From contig JAFMIA010000017.1 of NCBI GenBank assembly GCA_017854255.1, positions 2,393 to 47,166 on the forward strand: a stretch of DNA of 44,774 bases, written 5' to 3'. A program made the translations under genes and the position numbers. Origin of the DNA: Pseudomonadales bacterium (lineage in GTDB: Bacteria; Pseudomonadota; Gammaproteobacteria; Pseudomonadales; Azotimanducaceae). This document shows positions 24,219-33,216 of the stretch, piece by piece (the first letter of the stretch is position 1; the number at the start of each line of letters is the position of its first letter). Below the pieces are notes generated by a model. The model was not told where the DNA came from. It saw nothing but the letters and a program-made list of their open reading frames with translations, and did no database searches.

Positions 24219-26150
24219 ATGCCCTTCTTTTATCAAACGACCTTAATCCAAACGCGGGCCCAGCCCAGTTTTTTGTCATACATGCTTCTAACGTTCGTGC
24301 TCTTATCCGGCTCGGGGTCCCTTCGGGCGCAACCCAGCGATGAAACCTTAACAGTAACCGCCTCCCGATTGCCCATGGACAGTCTTCGATCCGGTAGTCA
24401 AATCACGATTATCACTAAAGCAGACATCAATCTTAGAAACCCTAGCTCACTGCCGGATTTACTCCGCGGCCAGCCGGGTCTGAGCGTCAGCCAACAAAGC
24501 GGCCTCGGCGGCCTGACCCAAGTTCGAATGCGCGGCCGAGAAGCCAATCACGTCCTCGTGCTCGTTGACGGCGTCGAGGCCAACGATATCGGCCAGGGTA
24601 GCGAGTTTAATTTCAGCCAATTTCCGGTGCAACAAATCGAGCGCATTGAAATTGTGCACGGTGCAGAAAGTGCCATTTGGGGCAGCGATGCCATCGCAGG
24701 CGTCATTCACATTATGACCCGGTCGCCCGAAAGTCAGCCCAGCACAACATTTTTGATGAGCGCCGGCAGTAATCAAACCCAGAACCTCGCGATCGATAGC
24801 GCAACGGGACTGGGGGAGACTCAGTTGGCACTCGGCATCAGCCATTTCAAGACGCAGGGCTATAACGTCTCCCGTCAGGGCGGTGAACGCGATGGCTCCC
24901 ATCAGCGGGCTGCCTACTTGCGCACGTCTTCCCCGGTATCCGAACATTGGCGTCTTGGTAGCGTGTTTCGACTACAGCAAAGCCAGAACGACTTCGATGA
25001 TGTGGACTACGCGCTGACCGGCCTGCCGACGGATGCGGATTTTACAACAGCCCATCAAAACTGGATTGCCGGCGTGCGCATGGTATCGGATCATGAGGAT
25101 TTCCAACAATCCCTATCCTTTAACTTCAGCCGGGATAGAAATGACAACCGAACGACACCCAACGCGGATACCCAAACCGATAGTGCAAAACACCAGGTCA
25201 ACTATCAGATTAGTAAAACCATCAATACCGGTACCTGGATCGGTCTGATGGAATACGAGTCATTGCACTTTGAGCAACGTGGCCCGAGCAGTTTTTTCGG
25301 AGACCCTAATCAGGACCATTCGCTGACCCAACTCGCGCTCGGCGGAGAGTACCGGCTCGACCAAGACAATTGGACCGGATCCTTGAGCGCAAGGCTCGAG
25401 CAGAATTCAGACTTTGACGCAGGTCACAGCTTGCGCGGCAATGCCGCTTATTTCCTAACCGAGGCGACCAAAATCTTCGGCGCAATCGGGCGGTCCACCA
25501 AAAACCCAACCTTTACCGAGCGCTTCGGCTATTACACTAACTTCAGAGGTAATGATGCACTGAGGCCTGAACACAGTTTGGCGTTGGACTTCGGGGTCTC
25601 CCACCGTTTTTCAGCCCTCCCCATCACGATGGTGCTACAAGGCTACGCGGCCCACCTTGAAAACGAAATCAACGGCTTCGTCTTTGATCCGGTTGATTTC
25701 GTGTACACCGCCAACAATGATCCGCGCCGCAGTAAACAACGCGGCTATGACGCCAAAATTAATTGGCAGCCCTCCGAGGCGCTGACCCTTGAGGCTTTTT
25801 ATGGAAGGCTCAATGCAACCGATGGCAACAGCCTCGACGAACTCAGGCGACCTCGAACCACCGGCTTCTTCGCCATCGCCTATCGCGCAGAAAGCTGGCA
25901 CTACCAACTTTCCGCCGCCTACACAGGCAAAAGCGATGATATTTTTTACCCTCCCATCGCGCCCTATCAAGAACGGGTTCAAATGGATTCCTTTACGTTG
26001 GTTTCTTTCACATCAAACGTTTTATTGAGCAAAAAATTCGAGGCTTTCGTCGCAATTGAAAACCTTCTGGACACGCAGTTTGAAGAGGTTTTTGGTTACC
26101 AAAGGTCCGGCAGAACCGCTCGGTTTGGACTCAAGCTGCGCATTCAGTAA
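24219..26150 (+). CDS. btuB: TonB-dependent vitamin B12 receptor, BtuB-like
   Basis: Outer-membrane cobalamin importer. ATG 24219 follows AGGAG (24204-24208) by ten bases; an upstream TTG at 24156 lies within the riboswitch platform. The long signal region ends FVLLSGSGSLRA, then QPSDETLTVTASRLP holds the TonB box. The plug has SLPDLLRGQPGLSVSQQSG, RMRGREANHVLVLVDGVEAND and IERIEIVHGAESAIWGSDAIAGVIHI; the barrel closes with FGLKLRIQ. About 643 residues, as for BtuB (about 610). Riboswitch context fixes the ligand class as corrinoid. No btuCDF is adjacent. Confidence 0.94.
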   Translation: MPFFYQTTLIQTRAQPSFLSYMLLTFVLLSGSGSLRAQPSDETLTVTASRLPMDSLRSGSQITIITKADINLRNPSSLPDLLRGQPGLSVSQQSGLGGLTQVRMRGREANHVLVLVDGVEANDIGQGSEFNFSQFPVQQIERIEIVHGAESAIWGSDAIAGVIHIMTRSPESQPSTTFLMSAGSNQTQNLAIDSATGLGETQLALGISHFKTQGYNVSRQGGERDGSHQRAAYLRTSSPVSEHWRLGSVFRLQQSQNDFDDVDYALTGLPTDADFTTAHQNWIAGVRMVSDHEDFQQSLSFNFSRDRNDNRTTPNADTQTDSAKHQVNYQISKTINTGTWIGLMEYESLHFEQRGPSSFFGDPNQDHSLTQLALGGEYRLDQDNWTGSLSARLEQNSDFDAGHSLRGNAAYFLTEATKIFGAIGRSTKNPTFTERFGYYTNFRGNDALRPEHSLALDFGVSHRFSALPITMVLQGYAAHLENEINGFVFDPVDFVYTANNDPRRSKQRGYDAKINWQPSEALTLEAFYGRLNATDGNSLDELRRPRTTGFFAIAYRAESWHYQLSAAYTGKSDDIFYPPIAPYQERVQMDSFTLVSFTSNVLLSKKFEAFVAIENLLDTQFEEVFGYQRSGRTARFGLKLRIQ

Positions 26151-26350
26151 CAACCTCGCCATCGCGAGGGTGCGCAGCAGAATGACCGACTTTGCCGCGC
26201 TAAACGGCGCGCTTGACGTCAAACATCGCCCTCTGGCAAAGTCCTCGCGGCAGCAGGTCCGTAAAAAGAATCGGGATACCTTGGGGCAGCTCGCCAACCG
26301 CTAACGATTTAATCCGCCCTTGATCGAATTCAAAACGAGGAAGAAGCACT

Positions 26351-27193
26351 ATGACCCACGAATGCTTTAATGTGACGATCAATAACAACGTCGCCCATAT
26401 CCAATTAAGTCGCCCAGAAAAACGCAACAGCATGATTCCACAATTCTGGGTTGAACTGCCGGCTATTATTCAAGAGATCGACGCAGAAGCTAAAGCGCGG
26501 GTCATCGTTATATCCTCGACCGGCCCCCACTTTACGTCCGGTTTAGATGTGTCGAGCTTTGCTGGCGTGGGTCAAGTTCCTAATGAAGATCAAAAGCAGC
26601 GCAAGCTCACCGCCGGCGCTGCTTTTTATGACAACGTTTTGGTGATGCAAAGCGCGTTTAATGCCATCGAGGCCTGCCGAATTCCGGTGCTCGCGGCCAT
26701 TCAAGGCGGCTGCATTGGCGGTGGCGTGGACCTCGTGACCGCTTGTGACATTCGGTACGCAACAAGCGATGCCTTTCTAACGATTTTTGAAACCAACATT
26801 GGCATGACAGCAGACGTTGGCACCTTTCCACGGCTGGTAAAACTCATCCCCGAAGGGTTTGTTCGAGAAATGGCTTATACCGGCCGGCGCGTTCCTGCCC
26901 AAGAGGCCGCGGCAATGGGGCTTATCAACCGTGTTTTTGAGGATCAAGCGCAAATGCTGGAGGCGGTTATGGCAATCGCTGCGGAAATTGCAAGTAAAGC
27001 CCCGCTCGCAGTCTATGGCTGCAAAAAAATGATCACCTACGCGCGAGATCATAATACCGCCGACGGTTTGGACTATATCGCGATCTGGAACGCCTCACAT
27101 TTCAAACTCGAGGAAATTCAAGAAGCGATGACCGCCAATGCTGAAAAGCGTCCTGGTCAGTTCGTCGACCTGCCAAAGATGCGCAAAGCCTAG
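26351..27193 (+). CDS. Delta(3,5)-delta(2,4)-dienoyl-CoA isomerase (ECH1-like crotonase)
   Basis: Crotonase-fold protein of 280 residues. IQGGCIGGGVDLVTACDIRYATSD and FETNIGMTADVGTFPRLVKL reproduce the three acidic catalytic positions described for ECH1 (Asp in GGGVDL, Glu in ETNIG, Asp in ADVG), unlike ordinary enoyl-CoA hydratase, which has two Glu. It likely shifts double bonds in odd-numbered unsaturated acyl-CoAs during beta-oxidation. The Shine-Dalgarno is GAGGAAG. Its stop shares four bases with that of the convergent permease gene. Confidence 0.87.
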   Translation: MTHECFNVTINNNVAHIQLSRPEKRNSMIPQFWVELPAIIQEIDAEAKARVIVISSTGPHFTSGLDVSSFAGVGQVPNEDQKQRKLTAGAAFYDNVLVMQSAFNAIEACRIPVLAAIQGGCIGGGVDLVTACDIRYATSDAFLTIFETNIGMTADVGTFPRLVKLIPEGFVREMAYTGRRVPAQEAAAMGLINRVFEDQAQMLEAVMAIAAEIASKAPLAVYGCKKMITYARDHNTADGLDYIAIWNASHFKLEEIQEAMTANAEKRPGQFVDLPKMRKA

Positions 27194-28497
27194 CCTTTGA
27201 CGCGGCCAGACACCCAATAAAATCCAAAACCAACGGCGATTACGAGGAGCCCCGCAAGGGCCTCCTCCGGCCTTTGAATCAAAATATAGATCAAAGTCCA
27301 CAGCGTTAATCCCAGAAAGATCAGCGGCGTGATCGGGTAGCCCCAGGTCTGATAGGTATCCTTTTTAAGCAATCCTTTGGCGCGCAATCTGAAAACACCG
27401 CCGACCGTAAAGAGCGTGTTCAGGCTGAGCACAAAGCCACTAAACACCAGGACCGACTCAAAACTAGACGTCAAGACAAACGCAACTGACAATGCCACTA
27501 CCGTGAGAATCGCAATCTGCGGCAAGCCATCATCATTGGTTTTTGCCAATCGGTTAAACATGGAAAAATCCTGCCCAATCACTTGCAGCACTCTGGGGCC
27601 CGCCATCAGCATCGCGCTCACGGTTGAAATCAGCAATAGCGATAACATGAGCCCCATTAACTGGCCACCCAGGCTCCCAAAGGCATATTCTGCGGCAATC
27701 ACACCGACCTCAACTTTCCCTTGCAAGGCTTCGATGGGTGCAACCGCCAAGAACACATAATTCAACAACACATAAAAGGCCATCACCATCAAGGTGCCAA
27801 TCATCAGGATCGATGGAAGACGTTTTGCAGGCTGATCAATTTCGTCTATCAAATAGGTTGCCGCATTCCAGCCCGTGTAGGCGTAGTTTACGTAGATGAG
27901 TGCCACCGCAAACGCGCCAGATGACAAGCTTCCGAGATCACTGGCCACCGGTAGTTTTGGCAAACTCATTTCATGATCAGAAAAGGTCAGTGCCGCAACG
28001 CTGAAGATCAGGATGAGGATCACCTTGAGCAAGGTGAAGATCAACTGGGTTTTACCACTGACCGTTCGCGAATAGCAGTGCATCAAGCCCAGCAAAACCA
28101 CCAAGAGCGATGCTGCAAGCGTCTGATTAATGTCCGGTAGCACGGCGCCCAGATAGGCCCCAAAGGTCATCGCCGCCAGTGCGATCGGCGCGGCGAACCC
28201 AACGGTTATTGAAACCCAGCCGGAGACAAAACCGAAAGACGGGTGATATAGACGTCCAAGAAAATTGTATTCGCCACCTGAGCGCGGCAATTGGGCGCCA
28301 AGCTCTGCATAGGTCAAGGCCCCGCAGAGCGCCGCAATGCCGCCAATAATCCACAGCGACAGGATCATACTGACGGATTGAATGTCCAGTAATTGGAATC
28401 CTAAACTGGTAAAGACGCCCGTGCCCACCATATTGGCGACCACGATCGCAATCGCCGTTTTTTGATCAAACTTTTGGGTTAATTCAGTCGCAGCCAA
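27190..28497 (-). CDS. APC-superfamily amino acid permease
   Basis: 435 residues, about twelve predicted helices. The first helix holds the substrate-binding VVANMVGTGVFTSLGF (GTGVF, about residues 18-33), followed by helix III-like region GALTYAELGAQLPRSGGEYNFLGRLYHPSFGFVSGW, typical of the LAT/APC branch with the conserved E and the GGEY motif. The start appears to be TTG 28497, 12 bases after the antiporter stop and preceded by an AGGCGAG stretch, so translation may be coupled. Amino-acid or polyamine exchange is expected; substrate unknown. Confidence 0.88.
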   Translation of the reverse strand: MAATELTQKFDQKTAIAIVVANMVGTGVFTSLGFQLLDIQSVSMILSLWIIGGIAALCGALTYAELGAQLPRSGGEYNFLGRLYHPSFGFVSGWVSITVGFAAPIALAAMTFGAYLGAVLPDINQTLAASLLVVLLGLMHCYSRTVSGKTQLIFTLLKVILILIFSVAALTFSDHEMSLPKLPVASDLGSLSSGAFAVALIYVNYAYTGWNAATYLIDEIDQPAKRLPSILMIGTLMVMAFYVLLNYVFLAVAPIEALQGKVEVGVIAAEYAFGSLGGQLMGLMLSLLLISTVSAMLMAGPRVLQVIGQDFSMFNRLAKTNDDGLPQIAILTVVALSVAFVLTSSFESVLVFSGFVLSLNTLFTVGGVFRLRAKGLLKKDTYQTWGYPITPLIFLGLTLWTLIYILIQRPEEALAGLLVIAVGFGFYWVSGRVKG

Positions 28498-28509
28498 AAG
28501 ATCGCTCGC

Positions 28510-29475
28510 CTAACCTGAGAACAGGACCCATAAATAGCCTCCGTATCCGCACAAAAGTCCAACCCCAGCCAGCCGTCCGATCTTCGCGCCAAGCATCGCA
28601 AAAAGCCAAAGCACAACCGCCGCGCTCAGCATGACCCAAATATCAAACCTTAAAAAAGCGGGGTCGATGGGGATATCCGCAAACATCAAGGTGATGCCCA
28701 GTACTGCGAGGATATTAAACAGGTTGCTGCCTACCACGTTGCCTAACGCAACATCACTGTTTCGATAATAGGCCGCGACCAATGTCGCGCTCAATTCAGG
28801 CAGCGATGTTCCCAGCGCCACGAGGCTCGCACCAATCACGCTTTCCGACACGCCGAGATTCAAAGCAAGACTCGTTCCTGCCGTCACCACAAAGTTAGCC
28901 CCCACCGGTAAAGCGACCATACCAAGCCCAATCAAGCCCGCAATCCGCCAGTAGGAGCCTTTATGCGCCGAACTTGCATCCTGATTTTGGGTTAGCTCAT
29001 CGAGCGCCGCAAACGGCACACTGCCCTTGACACTCAAGAACAAAAAGAGCGCGAGAATGAGCAGCATAACCACACCCGCGAGGAGACTTAAAACACCCAG
29101 AAAGCACAACAGAATAAAGCCGACGGTAACCGCAAGCATCCAGTGGACTTGGATCTTCAACCCATCTTGGCGAGTCACAATGGGATGTAATAACACTGGC
29201 AAACCAAGCACCAAAAACACATTGGCAATATTGCTGCCAATGACATTGCCGAGCGCAATCTGCGGATGCCCAGAGAGTGTCGACATAATCGAGATAACGA
29301 GTTCAGGCGCTGAGGTGCCCATTGCAACGACGGTTACCCCAACGATCAGAGGGGAGATGCCACGCTTGGTACCAAAATCCAAGGCCCCTCGAACGAGAAA
29401 ATCCCCGCCAAACATGAGCAGAATAAAGCCGAAGATCAGCTCTAAATAAATTATAAATTCAAACACTCGTGACAA
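28510..29475 (-). CDS. Calcium/sodium antiporter (CaCA family, YrbG-like)
   Basis: Inner-membrane cation exchanger of 321 residues, about ten helices. Both alpha-repeats are present and inverted relative to each other: VVAMGTSAPELVISI with IALGNVIGSNIANVFLVLG (about residues 50-95) and LVALGTSLPELSATLVAAY with VALGNVVGSNLFNILAVLG (about 195-240). The start is TTG 29475 or GTG 29466; neither has a strong ribosome binding site. It lies directly upstream of the amino acid permease. Confidence 0.9.
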   Translation of the reverse strand: MSRVFEFIIYLELIFGFILLMFGGDFLVRGALDFGTKRGISPLIVGVTVVAMGTSAPELVISIMSTLSGHPQIALGNVIGSNIANVFLVLGLPVLLHPIVTRQDGLKIQVHWMLAVTVGFILLCFLGVLSLLAGVVMLLILALFLFLSVKGSVPFAALDELTQNQDASSAHKGSYWRIAGLIGLGMVALPVGANFVVTAGTSLALNLGVSESVIGASLVALGTSLPELSATLVAAYYRNSDVALGNVVGSNLFNILAVLGITLMFADIPIDPAFLRFDIWVMLSAAVVLWLFAMLGAKIGRLAGVGLLCGYGGYLWVLFSG

Positions 29476-29655
29476 ACTCGCAGCGGCTAATTATCGGAAG
29501 GTCATGCAAAGGGGCGATCGCCTTTTCGGCGACCTCAAGGTTTCGGTATCGAGCTGAACCGTCGTATAAACGATCGCTATCGCCCGCCGTTAGACGCCCA
29601 CCTCTGAAGTAAGTCTACGATTGCGGTGTTGGAACACCAGAACCAAAACAAGGCC

Positions 29656-31767
29656 CTAGGACAGTTGAACCGTTGGAATAAGTTGGCTGGGCACTGCCCT
29701 GCGGCCTACCCGTTTCAGAGAGAAAATCGCCAAGGCCAGTACAACGACCAGGCCGCTAATCCAAGCCGCTGAAAACTGCGGATGAGCTGAAAAACTTCCA
29801 ACTTGGTAAACCATGGTCGCGGTAATGTACCCCACCAAGGTGGTCCAACCAAAGACCAATCCCGCCCATTTCAGCCCAGACTCTTTATGCATCGCGGCGA
29901 TCACCGCAACACAAGGCGCGTACAACAAGATAAAGACAAGATAACTGAAGGCAGCAAGATCACTACCAAAATAAGCCGCCATATTCGCAAGGGCTGCACC
30001 TTGCGAGCTGTCGTTGGCCGCATCATCATTTAGACTCAAGCCAAGTGGGTCCAACAGCGCCCCACCCAGCGCGCTCGCATTATCATAAACGCTCATGGCG
30101 GCGGCCTCGCTAGCCTGCAACAGGGTCATCGGATCACCCTCAACTTGACCGCTGTATAACGCGTTCAAGGTGCCGACAACGGCTTCTTTGGCGAACAGTC
30201 CTGTAAAGAGCCCAACCGTCGCCGGCCAATTATCATCCGTCAATCCCATCGGATAAAACGCCGGGGTAATCGACTTCCCAATCACCGATAAGACGGATGT
30301 CTCGGTATCTTCGTTGCCGAAGCTACCGTCCGTTCCAATTGAGTTTAAAAAACTCAACGCAACGACCACCAGAACAATCGTTCTACCCGCACGCAGCACG
30401 AAACTCCGAAGCCGAAACCAAGTTGTCAGCAACAAGTTTTTGATGACCGGCACATGGTAAACCGGCATCTCAGCATAGGACGCAGACATTTGGCCTTGAA
30501 AAATCTGCTTCCTAAAAATCCAGCCGGTAAAAATAGCCATTAGGATCCCCGTTAAATACAACAAGAACACAATATTTTGGCCTTGGCCTTTGAAGAAGGC
30601 CGCAGCAAACAGGGCGTAGACGGTCAAACGTGCACCACAGGACATAAAAGGCGCCATGGCAATCGTCATAAGCCGATCATCTTCTTTCGTTAACGCCCGA
30701 GTGGCCATCACCGCAGGCACATTACAACCAAATCCCACGATCAGCGGAACAAAGGCGCTGCCCGGCAAGCCAATACCAATCATCAACCGGTCTATGACAA
30801 ACGCGGCCCTGGCCATGTAGCCAGAGTCTTCCATCACCGAAAGACATAAAAATAAAAACCCGATCACGGGGATAAACGTTGCAACCAATTGAATGCCGCC
30901 GCCCAAGCCTTGGCTTAACAGAACAATCATCCAAGCCGGAAGACCAAGAAGCGACAGGAGCTGCTCGCTGCCCGTAACAAAAATCGCGCCAAATAAGATA
31001 TCGAAAAAATCAATAAACACGGCCCCTAAATTAATCGCAACCGTGAACATTAAATACATCGCTGCGAGGAAGATTGGAATGCCCAACCACCGATTCAGAA
31101 CAATTCGATCAATGGCTTCGCTGGGCGGGTGCCGGACGCTGGAAACCCGAGTGACTGTCGCACCGATTGCCACCGCCTTGTGATAACGACGCTCCGCGGC
31201 AGCAAGGGTTTCGGTCGAGGAGGCGCCCGTTGCGCTCAATCGTTTTGATTGGATGGCCGCCGGATCATTATTCTGGGACGACCCCATCACCGCCAAAAGA
31301 TCCTGAACGCCGACATTACGCGACGCAATCATCGGCACAACGGGCACCTTGAGTGCATCCGATAGGGCGACGGGGTCTAACGACAAGCCTGCGCGTTCTG
31401 CGACATCCAGCATGTTTAAGGCGATCACAACCGGTAGGCCAGAATCGAGTAGTTGCTGGGTCAGAATTAAATGGCGCTGCAAGTTACTCGCATCAACAAT
31501 ATTGATCACAAGATCGCAATCGCCAGCTGCGATATAGTCTCGGGCAACGGCTTCATCCATACCGCCTGCAGACTGGTCTAACGAGTAGATCCCCGGCAAA
31601 TCGATAATCTCGAAACGCTCACCTGCATGGGTTAACGACCCGGTCTTACGCTCAACGGTTACCCCCGGCCAATTACCAACCCGCTGATTCGCCCCCGTCA
31701 GGCGATTGAATAGGGTGCTCTTACCGCAATTAGGATTGCCGAGTAAACCAATGGTTTTTAGGGTCAC
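29656..31767 (-). CDS. feoB: Ferrous iron transporter FeoB
   Basis: Inner-membrane Fe(II) permease with an N-terminal G domain. G1 is GLLGNPNCGKSTLFNRLTG (residues 7-25), G3 DLPGIYSL, G4 NMLD; G2 lies at PGVTVERKTG. The membrane part has the Gate-type cores SFLFLCLSVMEDSGYMARAAFVIDR and LIVGFGCNVPAVMATRAL with GCNVPA and SCGARLTVYALFAAAFF. At 703 residues it is about 70 shorter than E. coli FeoB, mainly at the C-terminus; no FeoC follows. It starts 18 bases after feoA and shares its Fur-type control. Confidence 0.96.
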   Translation of the reverse strand: MTLKTIGLLGNPNCGKSTLFNRLTGANQRVGNWPGVTVERKTGSLTHAGERFEIIDLPGIYSLDQSAGGMDEAVARDYIAAGDCDLVINIVDASNLQRHLILTQQLLDSGLPVVIALNMLDVAERAGLSLDPVALSDALKVPVVPMIASRNVGVQDLLAVMGSSQNNDPAAIQSKRLSATGASSTETLAAAERRYHKAVAIGATVTRVSSVRHPPSEAIDRIVLNRWLGIPIFLAAMYLMFTVAINLGAVFIDFFDILFGAIFVTGSEQLLSLLGLPAWMIVLLSQGLGGGIQLVATFIPVIGFLFLCLSVMEDSGYMARAAFVIDRLMIGIGLPGSAFVPLIVGFGCNVPAVMATRALTKEDDRLMTIAMAPFMSCGARLTVYALFAAAFFKGQGQNIVFLLYLTGILMAIFTGWIFRKQIFQGQMSASYAEMPVYHVPVIKNLLLTTWFRLRSFVLRAGRTIVLVVVALSFLNSIGTDGSFGNEDTETSVLSVIGKSITPAFYPMGLTDDNWPATVGLFTGLFAKEAVVGTLNALYSGQVEGDPMTLLQASEAAAMSVYDNASALGGALLDPLGLSLNDDAANDSSQGAALANMAAYFGSDLAAFSYLVFILLYAPCVAVIAAMHKESGLKWAGLVFGWTTLVGYITATMVYQVGSFSAHPQFSAAWISGLVVVLALAIFSLKRVGRRAVPSQLIPTVQLS

Positions 31768-31785
31768 GATTGCCCGCCTCTTCCC

Positions 31786-32025
31786 CTAAGACACCATATC
31801 AACATCAATAAAAGCGGCGTCTCGCTTTCGGATACTTAAAAGGGACGGCCCAACACGGACCTGCAAGGGGTCACCGAGGGGGGCTTGACGCAATACTTTG
31901 ATTTCAACACCTGGGAATATCCCCAAGGCATACAACTTAGACTGAAGTTCAATTGAAACTGATTCCGCCGACGCAATCCGTCCGATTGCGCCCATCGCCA
32001 TATTGACCATCTTCATAATCTGCAT
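31786..32025 (-). CDS. feoA: FeoA, SH3-like partner of FeoB
   Basis: 79 residues with the FeoA pattern: LQSKLYALGIFPGVEIKVLRQAPLGDPLQVRVG, then LSIRKRDAAFIDV. It is a small cytoplasmic SH3-like protein required for iron uptake through FeoB. The annotated ATG 32025 has no clear Shine-Dalgarno; several in-frame ATG codons (residues 4, 6 and 9) are alternatives. A hairpin (32030-32046) sits directly upstream, and a Fur-type box at 32056-32074. Confidence 0.92.
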   Translation of the reverse strand: MQIMKMVNMAMGAIGRIASAESVSIELQSKLYALGIFPGVEIKVLRQAPLGDPLQVRVGPSLLSIRKRDAAFIDVDMVS

Positions 32026-32029
32026 CCAA

Positions 32030-32046
32030 GCGTGCTTAAGGCACGC
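32030..32046 (-). promoter_or_regulatory. Hairpin in the feoA leader
   Basis: GCGTGC-TTAAG-GCACGC is a perfect 6-bp stem with a 5-base loop, ending four bases before the feoA ATG where a ribosome binding site would be expected. It lies between the Fur-type box and the start codon. It could modulate translation, or mark a start at a later ATG. Confidence 0.45.
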
Positions 32047-32055
32047 GTTAATCTA

Positions 32056-32074
32056 AATGCGAATTATTATCATT
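32056..32074 (-). promoter_or_regulatory. Fur box upstream of feoAB
   Basis: Read on the minus strand the 19-mer is AATGATAATAATTCGCATT: the first half matches AATGATAAT exactly and the second half matches ATTATCATT in seven of nine positions. It lies 31 bases upstream of feoA, where Fe(II)-Fur would block transcription when iron is replete. Confidence 0.8.
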
Positions 32075-32114
32075 TACATCCGAAAAGTAAATGCTTTCCT
32101 GGTCTCTACGCCAT

Positions 32115-32882
32115 TTAGAGCTCCGCGCAAATATGCCCGCCATCCACCACCACAACAGAGCCCGTCATATAACGCGAGGCATCGGAGGCCAATAACAGCA
32201 GTGGTCCATCAAGATCCGCGAACTCACCGTAGCGCCGCATGGGGATGCCTTTCACAAATTGTTCCGAGCGCTCGCTCTCCAGCAGCACTCGGGAAACGTC
32301 GGTTAGGATGTAGCCCGGCGCCAAAGCATTTACTCTAACGCCGTATCGCGCACCCTCCAAAGCCATGATTTCGGTCGCCTTTACCAAAGCCGCTTTCGAT
32401 ACGGCATAGGGAAACTGCCCTTTGATCGTTCGAAAAGCGGTAATCGAGGCGATATTCACAATACTGCCGGTTGTGCCGTTATCAGCGACCCATTGGGTAA
32501 AAAATTTTGATAATCGCCAGGCCGCCTTGAGATTAGTATCAAAGACGTAGTCCCAATCCTCATCGTCAATCATCGTGTAGGTTTTAGCACCGGCCTCAAC
32601 CCCTGCGTTATTGATCAAGATATCAATACCGCCAAACGCTTTAACCGATTCAGACAAAAAGTTTTGGGCCGAGGCAGGATCCCGAACATCGAGTGGCAAA
32701 CCCAAGACCTCATGGCCTGCGGCGGTTAACGCATCCACCCGAGCTTGAATTTTATCTAGCCGCCGGGCACCTAAAACAACCCGAGCACCGTTTTCAGCCA
32801 AAAGGCCTGCGAAATGATGCCCGAAGCCTGACGAGGCCCCGGTGACTAACGCGGTTTTCCCCGCTAATGAAAATTGTTCCAT
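32115..32882 (-). CDS. Short-chain dehydrogenase/reductase
   Basis: Classical SDR of 255 residues: cofactor loop ALVTGASSGFGHHF (about 11-24), structural DILINNAGV (about 85), the catalytic Ser in NIASITAFR and YAVSK (Tyr/Lys about 159-163), and a C-terminal GSVVVVDGGHICAEL. It is FabG-like in size, NAD(P)-dependent. The Arg residues in GARRLDKI after the second strand suggest NADP preference, though this is weak. It lies on the same strand as the phosphotransferase/dehydrogenase pair upstream, 334 bases away, and may handle hydroxyacyl-CoA or a related alcohol. Confidence 0.9.
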   Translation of the reverse strand: MEQFSLAGKTALVTGASSGFGHHFAGLLAENGARVVLGARRLDKIQARVDALTAAGHEVLGLPLDVRDPASAQNFLSESVKAFGGIDILINNAGVEAGAKTYTMIDDEDWDYVFDTNLKAAWRLSKFFTQWVADNGTTGSIVNIASITAFRTIKGQFPYAVSKAALVKATEIMALEGARYGVRVNALAPGYILTDVSRVLLESERSEQFVKGIPMRRYGEFADLDGPLLLLASDASRYMTGSVVVVDGGHICAEL

Positions 32883-33216
32883 CTTCTGCTCTCTCTATTG
32901 GGCGAATCTCGCTATTAGACGAGGGTCGGATTCGCACTGTAACCCTTGCGCCTATTGTAAGGACTCTCGGTCATCAAATGAATCATTCCTGCTATTGGTT
33001 GAGCCATCATCGCAGGCTCATAGCCTTGTTTTGAAGCAACCCATTTTCAGCAGGCAATGCTATCGAACAGGTCGTTCTTTCAAAGGTCTTCTTTCAAAGC
33101 GATTCTTTTAAAGCCGCTTTGACCGGTCGTGATCGAAAATCACGCTCCGACAAAAGCGTTGTTCAGATACCCGCTTTAACTCAGATCGCAACCAGGCTTG
33201 CGGCCTTGCCTGGCGT
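32883..33216. other. Intergenic region between SDR and phosphotransferase genes
   Basis: No gene is supported. It contains three tandem 14-bp units (33075-33116), a 6-bp stem-loop CGTGAT/ATCACG (near 33129-33145) without a U-run, and the likely promoter and ribosome binding site of the SDR gene. Otherwise I see nothing recognisable. Confidence 0.5.
33075..33116. repeat. Three tandem 14-bp units (TTCTTTCAAAG type)
   Basis: Units ttctttcaaaggtc, ttctttcaaagcga and ttcttttaaagccg follow without gaps. The shared core is TTCTTTyAAAG. They lie about 190 bases upstream of the SDR start and 100 bases after the phosphotransferase stop. Repeated cores of this size could be protein-binding sites; chance duplication is also possible. 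Confidence 0.7.

Noticed and set aside
26182-26304. 40-codon plus-strand frame between btuB and the dienoyl-CoA isomerase gene
   Set aside because: Its upstream GAGG is about 16 bases away, the product is low-complexity and I recognise no family.
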